A stretch of DNA of 64,000 nt from contig CM072514.1 in the NCBI GenBank assembly GCA_036898135.1, forward strand, positions 83,736,622 through 83,800,621, written 5' to 3'. The translations under genes were made by a program, and so were the position numbers. The stretch comes from Oncomelania hupensis. Its lineage: Eukaryota > Mollusca > Gastropoda > Littorinimorpha > Pomatiopsidae. This document shows, piece by piece, positions 22,346 to 32,700 of the stretch. The notes under the pieces are model-generated. The model did no database searches. It was given only the letters and a program-made list of their open reading frames with translations, and was not told where the DNA came from. The stretch's first letter is position 1, and every line of letters starts with the position of its first letter.

Positions 22346-22879
22346 TCTTAGCCAGTTTGAATAGGGAATTCCTTTTCAAACACCCCCGTATAAAAATGTG
22401 CATTTTTTTTTCAGTTGTTCTGCGTGTCGGACACGGGATCAGTTTTAGAGCTAGGGGAGTATCAAACTTCGCTTCAACTGTCCTGATTTTAGTGGAAACC
22501 TGTTTGCTGCAGTTTTCATTGGTATCTAATTCATCTAGCGTTGTTGTACTTCTTATCTCGTTTCATTTTAAAACTCGGCCCTAGCTCTCAAGCGTCTCAA
22601 CAACACATGGCTCTTGCCCGAGACGAGCGTCTAATCACACAGCGTAGACGAGACTCACCGAGTAGCTCCCATACGTAGAGAGGTGAACGTAAGCCTTGGT
22701 CAGTCTCTGCTACGCACTGTGGCTTCTACGCTATCTAAGACAGTCGCCCGTCTTTGGATTCGACAGCTTTCTTTCTCTATAGGTCCTCTCCATGAAACTG
22801 TTTGCTTAGATACTTGGAACTGCGCATGCACTGGGAAGGTCAAAGGTTATTTTTGATCGTTTATTTCTTTATTCGTTTT
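22346..22879. other. no recognisable feature
   Basis: Nothing recognised. Confidence 0.4.
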
Positions 22880-22927
22880 TTTTTTTTTTTTTAAATATAG
22901 CGCTTTTCAAGCTCAAGAGCTGCTCAA

Positions 22928-24219
22928 TCTTATTACATTGGAAAAGGATTTTCAATTTTTACTTGTGAATTTGCTTGCGAAGCATGGCCCCTCGCAGTAG
23001 ATCTACAACGAAGAATACAAAGCATGGAGATGAGGTGCAACAGAAGACTTCTGGGCATTTCCTATACCCAACACATCACCAACGACGAAGTCCGACAGAC
23101 CATCACACAAGCCATTGGACAACACGATGACATGCTCAAGGTGGTGAAGAAACGGAAACTCCGATGGTATGGCCACGTCACCAGATCATCAGGCCTTGCA
23201 AAGACCATTGTGCAAGGCACAGTGCAAGGAGGTAGAAGAAGAGGGAGACCGAAAAAGAGGTGGGAGGACAACATTCGAGAATGGACTGGTTTGACACTGA
23301 GCGAAGCCATCAGGGCTGCTGAGGACAGAGAAAGATTATGCTGGTTAAACGATCATCTGTGGTGCCCCTACGACCTCCGGGTTACGGGACAGGATAGGAT
23401 TGGATAGGACTTGTGAATTATATGCTGTGTTAATGGCATTAAAATACATTTTTGGGACATCTATGGATTTCTTTAACATATTAGTTTGTGTTGATTCAAA
23501 ATCAGTTCTACAGTCCTTACAAAATTGGGAGACTAATACTAGATCAGATTTAGTATTTGACATTAGATACTTAATACATGATATTATTAGCAGAGGGATC
23601 GGTGTTGATTTTTTGTCGGGTTCCATCTCATTCTGGATTGTGCTGGACTGAACAGTCAGACAAACTTGCAGAAAGAGGAGCCAGAAAGGTCAAATCAATA
23701 AAAAAAATTCTAACCTTAAATTATCTAGTCATGAACTCATTTCATTAGTGGAAAGACATTTCAAAAATTAGTAAATAAGCAAAATATTATGTCCTGCTCA
23801 AGAAATATTTCAAGAGTTATATACAAAATGCGCTTGGATTCGTGGATTACAAAATATGTTAAAGGCATTACTTGTATATGCCAGCAACCAATTAATATAA
23901 AACATTTATTATTTGAGTGTTCATCATTGTTGCCATTATACACAGAAAAAGAAGTAATGCTAAAAAAAAAACACTGATGAAATTAATAATATATTGTACA
24001 ACAACACAATAACAGAAAAAATAGCCAGCATTATTCTTAGTACTGATTTAAGAGACATTTTTTTAAACATTTATTTGTGCATATGTGTATGTGTTTTATA
24101 TGTATGTATATTTGTGTGTTTGTGTTTGTGCGAGTTTGCTTTTGATGACGTGTTTGTAATTTTGTGAATGTCTAAAATCATTGAACAAATGAATGGACTT
24201 TCAATACAAGAACTGAACT
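22928..24219 (+). pseudogene. I-like LINE: RNase H and C-terminal relic
   Basis: Once the RTE insert at 22972-23408 is set aside, the reading resembles a LINE RNase H domain: IFTCELYAV spans the split, then VDSKSVLQSLQNW follows. A one-base shift near 23612 moves the frame to the PSHSGL and DKLAERGAR motifs. Further on, MRLDSWITKYVKG, CICQQ and IKHLLFECSSLL match a C-terminal Cys/His segment of I-clade LINEs. The tail is AACTGAACTG. It is a 5'-truncated relic with stops and frameshifts. Confidence 0.7.
22972..23408 (+). pseudogene. RTE-like LINE 3' fragment, open C-terminal frame
   Basis: An open frame from 23024 to 23407 (127 codons) carries the C-terminal region found in many endonuclease/reverse-transcriptase LINEs: RRLLGISYTQHIT, KKRKLRWYGHVTRS and GRPKKRWEDNIREWTG. 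The catalytic RT is absent (5' truncation). It ends in GGATAGGATTGGATAG. An exact 11-bp target duplication ACTTGTGAATT flanks it at 22961-22971 and 23409-23419, placing it inside the I-like LINE. Related pieces lie at 11425, 21432, 36420 and 51158. The clade (RTE-like) is inferred from memory of the family. Confidence 0.8.
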
Positions 24220-24454
24220 GAGCTGCTCAAGGCTGAAACAAGATCTGAACACAACCCTGAGCGAGCTGGAATGGGGGTAGGGACCTAGTGCGTGGTGGGA
24301 GTATTTGTTTAGCTGGCACTCACCCGTCTAGGACATGAGCGTCAGGATCTTTAAAGTCCGTTCCATGGAATGCGTGCGTTCACAGACTAAAGCTCGGTTT
24401 ATACTCTCATCCGAAGGAGTAGGGGCGCAGTGTCTCAGTTTTGTTTTTAAAAAA

Positions 24455-24562
24455 AAAAAAAGACCCCAACGGGATTTGAACCACTACCCGTGCAGGCTGT
24501 GATGTTACTGCTTGACATTCCAGTACACTGCCTGCACCACTGAGCCAACTGCACTCTCCATA
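24455..24562 (-). mobile_element. tRNA-like SINE head, minus strand
   Basis: CCCCAACGGGATTTGAACC is the complement of a T-arm/B box, and CACTGAGCCAACTGC that of an A box. A polyA/T run at 24448-24464 borders it. Confidence 0.6.
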
Positions 24563-24624
24563 CTGCCGTCAGTTGATTGTCAATTTCGTAATTCTTTTTT
24601 TTATTACTATGAACTTTTAAACGA

Positions 24625-24955
24625 AATTTAACGGGTCACATGTAAAAGGTAAAAGGTAAAGGTAGTCCCATAGCCTTGTGGCCGTAGGGGAGCGTGATGT
24701 TGAAGATCACACTTATCTTGGGCCAGCGTAATGAGGGGGATTGCCCATCTCTCTCCCTCGCTGCTTTACCTTCCCCACCCTTAAGAGAGTAGGTACTCAG
24801 TAACAGTTGAGTCAACTGGGGGCGTTGTTATTTGTCGCTTCACGTTTTGCGGTTACCCATCCAAGTGCTAACCGCACTGGGTGGTGCTTAACTTGCGACA
24901 CAGTAGCGAGTGCTCCAACCACTGCGCTATCCGACACCCCAACGGGTCCCAAGAT
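24625..24955 (-). mobile_element. SINE combining tRNA-like head and 5S rRNA-like segment
   Basis: Read on the minus strand from 24955, a head GTCGGATAGCGCAGTGGTTG...GAGCACTCGC resembles a tRNA D-arm/A box. It is followed by AAGTTAAGCA, then GGTTAGCACTTGGATGGG and ACCGC at about 24895-24850. This matches the internal control region of eukaryotic 5S rRNA (AAGCTAAGCA...GGTTAGTACTTGGATGGGAG). The body continues ~200 bp and ends in repeats of ACCTTTT. Either control region could serve Pol III. 5S-derived SINEs (SINE3) are known; a tRNA-type head in front is the unusual part and is inferred by eye. Confidence 0.6.
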
Positions 24956-24959
24956 AGCG

Positions 24960-25582
24960 CATATTTCTGACTTGGGATGTTTACACGAATCTCTGTTGAA
25001 TCGATTGAGTAGCTTTCTGTAGGGAGACGACTACTATTGGTTTGCAAAGACAAGGATGATAACAAGGTGGGAGGGGTGGGGGAGGAACCCCGACCGACAC
25101 TCTCGGTACTTTGAGACCTTAATATATATTTTAAAAAGTATTGAGTGGAGCGCGTTCTATAGAGAGGACGTTAATCTATCCAAATCCGGGCGCCTGTGTT
25201 ATCTAGTTTCTCAAATGACCTGGCCTAGGTCTCGCGTAACACAGCGATAAACGTTAGAAAGATCACGTTGTCCGCGACTTTGGTGTTTATTTGGAGGAAA
25301 ATATTAATGCAGTTGACTGTGAGGTGCTTCTCCGGCGAACTGAGAATGTTATTTTTGTACTGACGATACGCTAGAGAACATGCAGCTAACTTGGTTGACA
25401 CTCGATGCACGAGACCTTCTTCCTCGCTTCCTCTCTCGTGTTGTCTCAGCTACGCGCTACCAACAGAGGGATCAAGTTGTTTTTCTTTTTGTATTTCCCA
25501 GACAATATCTAATAAAATACTTTGAAAATAGTTGTGAGGACTCAAAATGAGCCAAAACTCGGCCTGTCTGTCCGTTGGTCCG
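24960..25582. other. no recognisable feature
   Basis: Short frames only, none with recognisable domains. Confidence 0.4.
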
Positions 25583-25585
25583 TTT

Positions 25586-25640
<55 letters not shown>
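25583..25640. repeat. (GTT)n microsatellite
   Basis: About 19 GTT triplets at the 3' end of a minus-strand SINE2. Confidence 0.95.
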
Positions 25641-25643
<3 letters not shown>

Positions 25644-25912
25644 AGTCTTTTTTTTAGCGCTTTTCCGGTTTAAAGAGCTGCTTAAGGGCCAACTTTCTGC
25701 TATGATGCGCAACGTTTAACGCCTTAGACAACTGAGCGACCCTGAACAACCGAGGACGGGGGTTACAGGGCTAGTGCTGGCTGGATGTGTTTAGTATATC
25801 TGCACTGCACTCACCCGTCTAGGACATGAGCGTCAGGATCTTTCAAATCCGTCATCGATGGAATGCATGCCTACACACACACACAAACAGACCCATCGGA
25901 AGGAGTAAAATA
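25641..25912 (-). mobile_element. SINE family 2, minus, head missing
   Basis: TTTAGCGCTTTTCCGG tail at the left, CACCCGTCTAGGACATGAGC and CATCGGAAGGAG at the right. The tRNA-like head is absent and the DNA runs into an (AAT)n array. Confidence 0.75.
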
Positions 25913-25924
25913 AGGATTTTTTAC

Positions 25925-26402
<478 letters not shown>

Positions 26403-26552
26403 CTGAGTGTTGTTGTGATCCGGGCAAGACGCTACACGTGGGCTGTTACGTCGCATATTACGCGTACGGTCATTCTAGACCTGGACCAACCCGACGAATA
26501 AATAAACCACAGCCTGACTAGATCAGCACTTATCCGAGACTCGATGAGAAAG

Positions 26553-26640
26553 TGGGGCCGGGTAGCTCAGTTGGTAAGAGCGTCTTGCTAGTAACCGAAA
26601 GGTCGCTGGTTCGAATCCCGGATTGGTCAACGTGTGATCA
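26553..26640 (+). mobile_element. tRNA-like sequence, likely SINE head
   Basis: GGGTAGCTCAGTTGGTAAGAG (A box) and GGTTCGAATCC (B box) are 50 bp apart, with a Thr-like anticodon-arm word CTAGTAACCGAAAGG. The acceptor ends GGGCCGG and GATTGGTC do not pair, so a functional tRNA gene is unlikely. Confidence 0.6.
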
Positions 26641-26764
26641 TATTATTTTCCCCTTTACCAACAACTGGCCCGCTGATGTCAGTATAAATCGGTCCAGTAG
26701 TCACCTATATGCGAAAGTGTCGTGTGACTATAATCTACATACAAACAAACTCGATGAGAACTGT

Positions 26765-26767
<3 letters not shown>

Positions 26768-26862
<95 letters not shown>
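26768..26862. repeat. (GA)n microsatellite
   Basis: About 46 uninterrupted GA dinucleotides. Confidence 0.97.
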
Positions 26863-26949
26863 GACCTGAATCCCGCGGTGATCAAGATAAAAGTCACAAT
26901 TTTCTCTCCTCCCCCGTCCCCCCAACATCACTTTCCCATCCTCCTCTAT

Positions 26950-27235
26950 TCATTTTAGCAATATGATTGCTCTGGTGGTTCAATGTTCATTTGGTCTCCT
27001 ACACCCGTATCTTCCCCGAGATGGCTATATATAATATGTATAGAGAATCGTTTTAATCTGGTGTGGTTTATCTCCCTTTTTTACCTCCCAAATCCTTCCA
27101 ATGGGAGTATACACTGAGGTCAATAGTCTGTGTACGCACGCATTCCACCGCACCGGCTTTAAAATTAAAGATCTTGACGCTCATGTCTTAGACGGGTGAG
27201 CACCAGAAACAGCAATACACCCAGCGTTAGATGAT
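26950..27235 (+). mobile_element. fragments of SINE1 and SINE2 bodies
   Basis: 26957-27010 has AATATGATTGCTCTGGTGG from SINE1. 27095-27230 has GGGAGTATACACTGAGGTC and GACGCTCATGTCTTAGACGG from SINE2. Heads are missing from both. Confidence 0.6.
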
Positions 27236-27237
27236 CA

Positions 27238-27685
27238 GTTAGTCATTGTTTATAGGGTCCAGCGGACTGCAAAGAGCCAAATCACACAACTTGGTTGAAA
27301 GAGGGCTCACCCCTGATCCGTGTAAAAGATACGCTGAAACAACCCCAGTGGTAACACTGATCGCATTCCACCAGCCGGTCACTTTACAATAAAGACATCC
27401 CATGCAGAGGACGCTGAAGTTGTACTTTAATATATCGAACCCCCGTTTACAAAAACAAAATAGAATATACACATCATTATAAAATTTTTACCAAAAACAT
27501 ACATATAAAATGCACACATTACTAAATAATAATACCATAGAAAGCCCTAGTGACCATTTGGCAGGAAGCGTCCAATGTCCCCAAGCTGACCCAACAGACC
27601 CCATACAGAGACTAGGAGTTTGGGGAGAGTTTCCAAAAAAATAAAAAAGGTAGGTGACTGGTCTAGCGAAGAAATTAGTAGATTG
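27238..27685 (-). mobile_element. Rep-D copy 4, 3' part (split by LTR element)
   Basis: Complement of Rep-D from its 3' end up to the word GATTG at 27681-27685. The remainder resumes at 33328 beyond the LTR retrotransposon with the same GATTG. Other minus copies read AGATTGATAGAACA without a break here. Confidence 0.9.
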
Positions 27686-28312
27686 TGTTACGTTGAAACG
27701 CGAATGATAGTATGGCTGAAGCGTGTACGATAGATCTAATCGTTTCGTTTTGCAAAGTATTCAATAATGGAGTTTATTTACCTTTGATTTGAGTTTGCAT
27801 TGTTGTTAGGAGAGGCTTTGTATAACGTTGATAATTTTCGTTAGTCGATATTGTTGGAGAATCTTCTGGATCCGTTTGTTTACTAGCGATCGAAGCTTCT
27901 TGATGGACGTAGATAATGGAGAACATTCTTTTGACATGTATGACGTAAGTCAGTGATGACGATCTTTTATTCGATTGGTGGCAGTGCGTCATCTCTACGG
28001 TATTCGAAATCTTTCCGGAAAAGAGAGAGGTTATTTAATCGTGTGCCGAATTGCTGTTGAGAGATAGTAAAGTTGTTGATAGTGATTTGGAGAGTTGCTG
28101 TGAAAGTTGTTGAGTTGAGTTGAGAATTGTATGCAGTTGTTGGTGTGTGCTGAATAAAAGTGGAAAACTTCATACGTCGACTTTGTGACTTGTATGCTGT
28201 TTGGACGGGCTGTGTGAATAAACGAATCTGAGTTACACATCTATCAGGAATTCAAGCATCGGGGCTGAATCAGATACTGATAGAAAACACCATCATCGAA
28301 CTGAGTGTAACA
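27686..28312 (+). repeat. 5' LTR
   Basis: TG...CA termini with the short inverted repeat TGTTAC/GTAACA. AATAAA polyadenylation-like words occur near 28153 (TGAATAAAAGTGG) and 28217 (GAATAAACG). The promoter start cannot be placed by eye. Confidence 0.95.
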
Positions 28313-28335
28313 TTTTGGGGGTCAAGCCGCGATTC
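28313..28335 (+). promoter_or_regulatory. probable primer-binding site
   Basis: TTT TGGGGGTCAAGCC directly follows the 5' LTR. TGGGGG recalls the tRNA-Pro site of some retroelements, but the match beyond six bases is poor, so the primer identity is uncertain. Confidence 0.4.
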
Positions 28336-28864
28336 ACGCCATAGCCAAGGGTTCAACTGCTACAACAAGCGAGTCAACGTTACGAGAGGCAGTCATCGAG
28401 GGTAGCCGCCAACGAGTTGCGTCGAGAGGGGCCAACATACTGGGACTACATCACCGATAGGTTCGGGTTGACTGCAAGGGCGTGTAGTCGCTGAAGAGTT
28501 GCTTCGTGAGCGAACAACAGATCGGGACTACGTAGCTGCCGCAAGACTACGTCGAGGAACAGTCTCGGAGCTACATCGCCAGTATTACAGAGAGCGGCGA
28601 GCGAACGTCGCGTCTACTTCAGCACAGGAGCGTATACATCAACACCAGCGTGGTGCAGCGTCGCATACGACGAGGACAGCGGGGCCTGCGTCAGCGAAAG
28701 CGACTAGTGACAAGCATCAGCGCTACTGCAGAAAGCGTGCTGTTCTAGAACAGTCTAGAAAGGTACAGCATAGTCAAGAACTTTCCAGAAAAAAAAAGAA
28801 CTCTACAGTCAAGAACTTTCTAGAAAAAGAACTTTACAGAAAAGAACTTTCCAGAAGCATCAAG

Positions 28865-30607
28865 ATGGCTGACTTCTGGCAGAAAGGGATGCAACTGAAT
28901 CTAAAAGGCAAACAGCTGATGGAGTACGTCAAGTCTCAGGAGAGAATACAAGAAAGAGAAGAACAACGTCAGCGTGAAGAAAGAGAAGATGAGCGACGGC
29001 GTGAAGAAAGAGAATTGGAAGAGAAGCGTCTAGAAAAAGAACTAGAACTAGAACAGAAGCGTCTAGAAATTGAACAGCAGCGGCAAGAAAAAGACAGAGA
29101 ATTCGAGCTGAAGCGTCTTGAGTTCCAGCTAGAGTTGGCGCGTATCCAGAACAATCAGCATGCGCCACAAGTCACCAACGACCATACGGCTCCAAAATTG
29201 CCAGCATTCGTCGACGGGAAGGACCAGATCGACAGCTATCTGGCGAGATTCGAAAGGTTCGCCGAAAGCTCCAATTGGCAACCTCGAGACTGGGCGATTC
29301 GACTAAGTGCACTTCTGACAGGGCAAGCGCTCGAAGTTTACACCAGACTGTCGAACGATGACGCCAAAAACTACGACGTCTTGAAAGAGGCCCTATTGCA
29401 GTGCTATAACTTTACAGAGAAGGGCTACCGTAAACGCTTCCGTGAATGCCGGCCTAAGTCAGACGAGACGCCAAAGCAGTTTGTGGAGCGCCTGTCGTCA
29501 TATCTACACAAGTGGGTGGAATTATCAGGCGAAAGCAAGTCTTACGACAGTCTCCATGACCTGATCGTGAAGGAACAATTTCTCAATGCCTGTCACAAGG
29601 ACCTAGCGACCCACTTAGAAGAACAAAAGTTGCAGACGCTAAAAGACGTTGCTGAGGCTGCTGAAAGATATCTCATCGCTCATGAGAAAACGTTGGGGCC
29701 ACCCAGCGCGACGAAACACTTTCAGAAGACGGCAAGCCATGGGAACCAGATCCAGGGGAGCCAGACGAGCCAGAGACACACTGACTCCACGCCTCCTCCC
29801 AGGGAAGGGCATTCGAGAGGCTGTTTCACCTGCAACGCTACAGACCACAGGGCGGCTAGTTGTCCTCAAAACAAAAGTAGCGGACAGCGGAGCAGTACGG
29901 ACAACGCAGCGGCGGGCAACCGGCAGAGGCGGTTCTCCAATCAACGGCAAACCAGTAGATCTGACCATCAAGTGTGCGGCGGGAGCGTCATTCTTCCGAG
30001 TGAGACCGAGCGCACAGCTACCCCTGCGGACGTGCAAGAGTGCATGACTGATGGCCAACTCCTCCTTGCCAACGGAAAATCCATCCCCGTCGTCGCCAGC
30101 GCAGCTGTGACCGTACAGAACATGCCTGTTTCCAAGGGACGCGTCGGAAATCATGAAGTGACTGTTCTAAGAGACTCTGGCTGCAGTGGGGTCATCGTCA
30201 GAGAAGACCTAATCGCTAAAGAACAGTTCACTGGCGATTCTAAATGGACACTCATGGCCGACAGCAAATGTGTGAGAGCGCCAGTTGCAAAGATTCAAGT
30301 CAACACCCCTTTCTACGTAGGCGAAGTCGAAGCGGTTTGCCTGAAGAAGCCGCTATACGATTTGATGATCGGGAATATCGACGGCGCGAGACGACCCGAC
30401 GACCCCGATTCAGAATGGAGTCCTGCCTCAACCCAACATGTCGAAGTTGCGGAGGAGGATCCATTGCCATTTCCCGATGGAGACCTTACAGAGCTGCTAC
30501 GAGACAATGTGGTTACTCCGGCTCGGCTCAGCCCTGCCGACCAGAGATCGTCGGTGCCGTTACAACCAGGGCCCAGGCCAAGAGAGACAAGACGTCTACG
30601 CCACTGA
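28865..30607 (+). CDS. gag-pro: Gag-protease polyprotein of the Gmr1-like element
   Basis: The first good ATG in a long open frame (context AAGATGG) is at 28865; the frame is open from 28499 but begins there with TTG, so the upstream 122 codons are probably leader. About 580 codons follow. In numbering from 28499: a charged coiled coil (~143-216, many RE/EE/KR), a capsid region (~232-398), a zinc knuckle C442-x2-C445-x4-H450-x4-C455 and an aspartic protease active site DSG (559-561). The capsid C-terminal half (YRKRFRECRPKSDETPKQF, KEQFLNACHKDLATHLEE) resembles the vertebrate SCAN domain, which is known to derive from Gmr1-like Gag. It should package RNA and cut the polyprotein. The frame ends at 30607, where integrase lies in another frame. 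Confidence 0.85.
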   Translation: MADFWQKGMQLNLKGKQLMEYVKSQERIQEREEQRQREEREDERRREERELEEKRLEKELELEQKRLEIEQQRQEKDREFELKRLEFQLELARIQNNQHAPQVTNDHTAPKLPAFVDGKDQIDSYLARFERFAESSNWQPRDWAIRLSALLTGQALEVYTRLSNDDAKNYDVLKEALLQCYNFTEKGYRKRFRECRPKSDETPKQFVERLSSYLHKWVELSGESKSYDSLHDLIVKEQFLNACHKDLATHLEEQKLQTLKDVAEAAERYLIAHEKTLGPPSATKHFQKTASHGNQIQGSQTSQRHTDSTPPPREGHSRGCFTCNATDHRAASCPQNKSSGQRSSTDNAAAGNRQRRFSNQRQTSRSDHQVCGGSVILPSETERTATPADVQECMTDGQLLLANGKSIPVVASAAVTVQNMPVSKGRVGNHEVTVLRDSGCSGVIVREDLIAKEQFTGDSKWTLMADSKCVRAPVAKIQVNTPFYVGEVEAVCLKKPLYDLMIGNIDGARRPDDPDSEWSPASTQHVEVAEEDPLPFPDGDLTELLRDNVVTPARLSPADQRSSVPLQPGPRPRETRRLRH

Positions 30608-31545
30608 AGGTCGCCGACAACTCTAAAGCTGCCATCGTGGACAGAGATAAGCTGATCCAGCTCCAGGAAGCTGATAGTACTTTAAACAAGTACAGGAACC
30701 GCCAAGACCACGTGACCAAAGGCAGTGGTACGGTCTATTTTGAGGTGAAGGCCAAGATCCTGTACCGAATCTTCCAGCACCCGAGGGTCAACGGAGGTAA
30801 ACCACTACGTCAAGTACTGGTACCATTACCCTTAAGGCGCCAGGTGATGGAAGTAGCGCATGACTCAATCATGGGAGGTCACCTGGGTATCAAGAAGACG
30901 TCGGATAGAATCCAGGCGGTGTTCTACTGGCCAGGACTTCATGCGGACGTCAGCCGTTTCTGCCGATCATGTAACATTTGCCAGAAGACCATACCTCGAG
31001 GAAGGGTCCCGAAAGTGCCTATGCAGAGGATGCCTCTGATCGACCGACCTTTCAAGAGGGTGGCCTTAGACTTAATCGGCGAAATAAGACCTCCGAGTGA
31101 AGAGGGTCATCGATGGGTACTGACTTTAGTGGACTATGCGACTCGGTACCCAGAAGCAGTGCCTCTGAAGAAGATTGACACTGAGACTGTTGCAGAGGCG
31201 CTGGTGGACATGTTTAGCAGACTTGGAGTGCCTGAAGAGATTCTGACAGACCTCGGGACGCAGTTCGTCTCTGACTGCATGAAGGAGGTCAACAGACTGC
31301 TTAGCATCCGGCATTTAACTACGACACCCTACCATCCGATGTGCAACGGGCTTGTCGAAAAGTTCAATGCTACGCTGAAGTCCACCTTGAAGAAACTGTG
31401 CAGCGAGCAGCCCAGACAATGGCATCGCTACATCAACGCCTTACTTTTCGCCTACAGAGAAGTACCGCAGGAGTCCACCGGCTTTTCTCCGTTCGAGCTG
31501 CTGTACGGAAGAACCATCCCATCCGAGGGCCGATGCACATCCTAA
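30544..31545 (+). pseudogene. pol: integrase zinc finger and core of the Gmr1-like element
   Basis: Integrase joins retrotransposon cDNA to host DNA. Numbering from an ATG at 30244 (in protease DNA, so probably not the real start), the recognisable part opens at TTRAQAKRD. It has an HHCC finger (H206, H213, C240, C243) and a DDE core with D276, D336 and E372; 35 residues separate the last two, as in the family. It lies in a different frame from gag-protease (the frames overlap at 30544-30607), which could be programmed frameshifting or a mutation. A 5-nt tandem duplication CCATC at 31514-31518/31519-31523 breaks the frame just after the YGR motif, so this ORF ends prematurely at 31545. Confidence 0.85.
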
Positions 31546-32384
31546 AAGAACTGTGGACGAAAGAAGTAGACACCCCAGAGGTGAAGAACAGCTACCAGTA
31601 CGTGTTTGAGCTACGGGAGAAGCTGGAGCAGACTCTCGAGATAGCCAGAGAAAACCTGGATAAGTCCCAAGACTGTGGAAAGCACTACTACGATCGTAGG
31701 GCTGTGAACAGGAAGTTTAAACCTGGCAACAAAGTGCTGGTGCTGCTACCTACCGATCACAATAAGTTGCTGATGCAGTGGAAAGGCCCGTACGAAGTGG
31801 AGACCGTGGTGGGAATCAACGACTACAAGGTGAAGGTCGGCCAGCATTCCAAGATATACCACGTCAACCTCCTTAAGCTGTACGTGGAAAGGCCAACAGA
31901 GACTGTGCATGCAGCAGCAGCAGCAGCTGAGATCGACAACAGCTCTGACAGCGAGGAACTGTTGGAACTTGGAGTCTTCCACAGCAAAGAAGGCATCGAT
32001 GATGTTAAGCTAGGACCAAGCTTGACGGAAGGTCAAAAGATGGAGCTCAAGGACCTTATGGGCGAGTTTCCCCGTAACTTCAATGATGTCCCAGGCTCTA
32101 CGACTTTGGTCGAACATGAAGTCCACACCCAGACCTGGAAGGAGCATCTGCAGACCTTGAGGGAGATGTTCCACCGTCCCGCAGAAGCCAACCTGACCGT
32201 GAGACCCAGCGAATGCATTCTGGGAGCTGACAACGTCGACTGCGTCGGACATCCGACGGGAGAGGAAGACAACGGAGGATGCACTGACTCCAGGAAAGCC
32301 CACGAGATCACTGTCTTTGACCCTGGGCCGATGACGACCGCAACTGACGAGGGCGCCGTTTCCTTGCGGATGAAAGAACATTGA
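31519..32384 (+). pseudogene. pol: integrase C-terminus fused to reverse-transcriptase remnants
   Basis: This frame continues integrase from RGPMHILKE through a GPY/F module (LLMQWKGPYEVETVVG, then IYHVNLLKLYVE). A linker leads to a typical pre-RT segment (LMGEFPRNFNDVPGSTTLVE) and then jumps to a stretch normally found after the catalytic YxDD box (TWKEHLQTLREMFHRPAEAN, RPSECILGADNVDCVGH). The fingers, palm and active-site aspartates of RT are absent, as is a recognisable RNase H. The joint near 32130 keeps the frame open. Without RT the element cannot copy itself. Confidence 0.8.
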
Positions 32385-32618
32385 CTGTGTTGGTGAACTA
32401 AGAACATCGGTAATATCTAGACAGGCTTGAAGATGAAAAACATTGACTGTGTAGATAAACTGTGAACATTGACAGTACCCAGAAAGACTTACAGATGAGA
32501 AACATTAACTCTGTGTTGTGAACATTGACAATATCCAGACAGATTTGAAGATGAAAACCACTGACTCTGTGTGAATGAACTGAGAACATTGACAGTGTTC
32601 GGACAGACTGAAGTAAGT
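32378..32618 (+). repeat. ~60-bp direct repeats in the element's 3' leader to the LTR
   Basis: The words GAACATTGACAG and (A/C)ATTGACT(C/G)TGTGT, with CAGA(C/T)T.GAAGATGA, recur about four times with a spacing near 60 bp between the pol stop and the polypurine tract. Confidence 0.7.
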
Positions 32619-32687
32619 TTTAACTCTGTACTTTGTTTGTGCATTACGTTTCAGCGTTGTTGAAAGAAATAAGGTAAATTTCTTCTT

Positions 32688-32700
32688 GAGTGGGGGGTTA
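32688..32700 (+). promoter_or_regulatory. polypurine tract
   Basis: GAGTGGGGGGTTA immediately precedes the 3' LTR, where plus-strand DNA priming occurs in LTR elements. Confidence 0.8.

Larger units (their letters stand above)
22880..24430 (-). mobile_element. SINE family 2 (minus), split by LINE insertion
   Basis: Left part 22880-22927 (TTTAAATATAGCGCTTTTCAAG ...) and right part 24220-24430 (CACCCGTCTAGGACATGAGC, CTCATCCGAAGGAGTAG) form one SINE2. The duplicated word GAGCTGCTCAA at 22917-22927 and 24220-24230 is the target duplication of the inserted LINE. Confidence 0.8.

Noticed and set aside
26553..26628. Functional tRNA-Thr gene
   Set aside because: A and B boxes are good, but the acceptor stem does not pair and the anticodon stem is imperfect.
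30244..30543. N-terminal 100 codons of the integrase frame as real protein
   Set aside because: This stretch overlaps the conserved protease in another frame and has no integrase-like sequence; recognisable integrase begins later.
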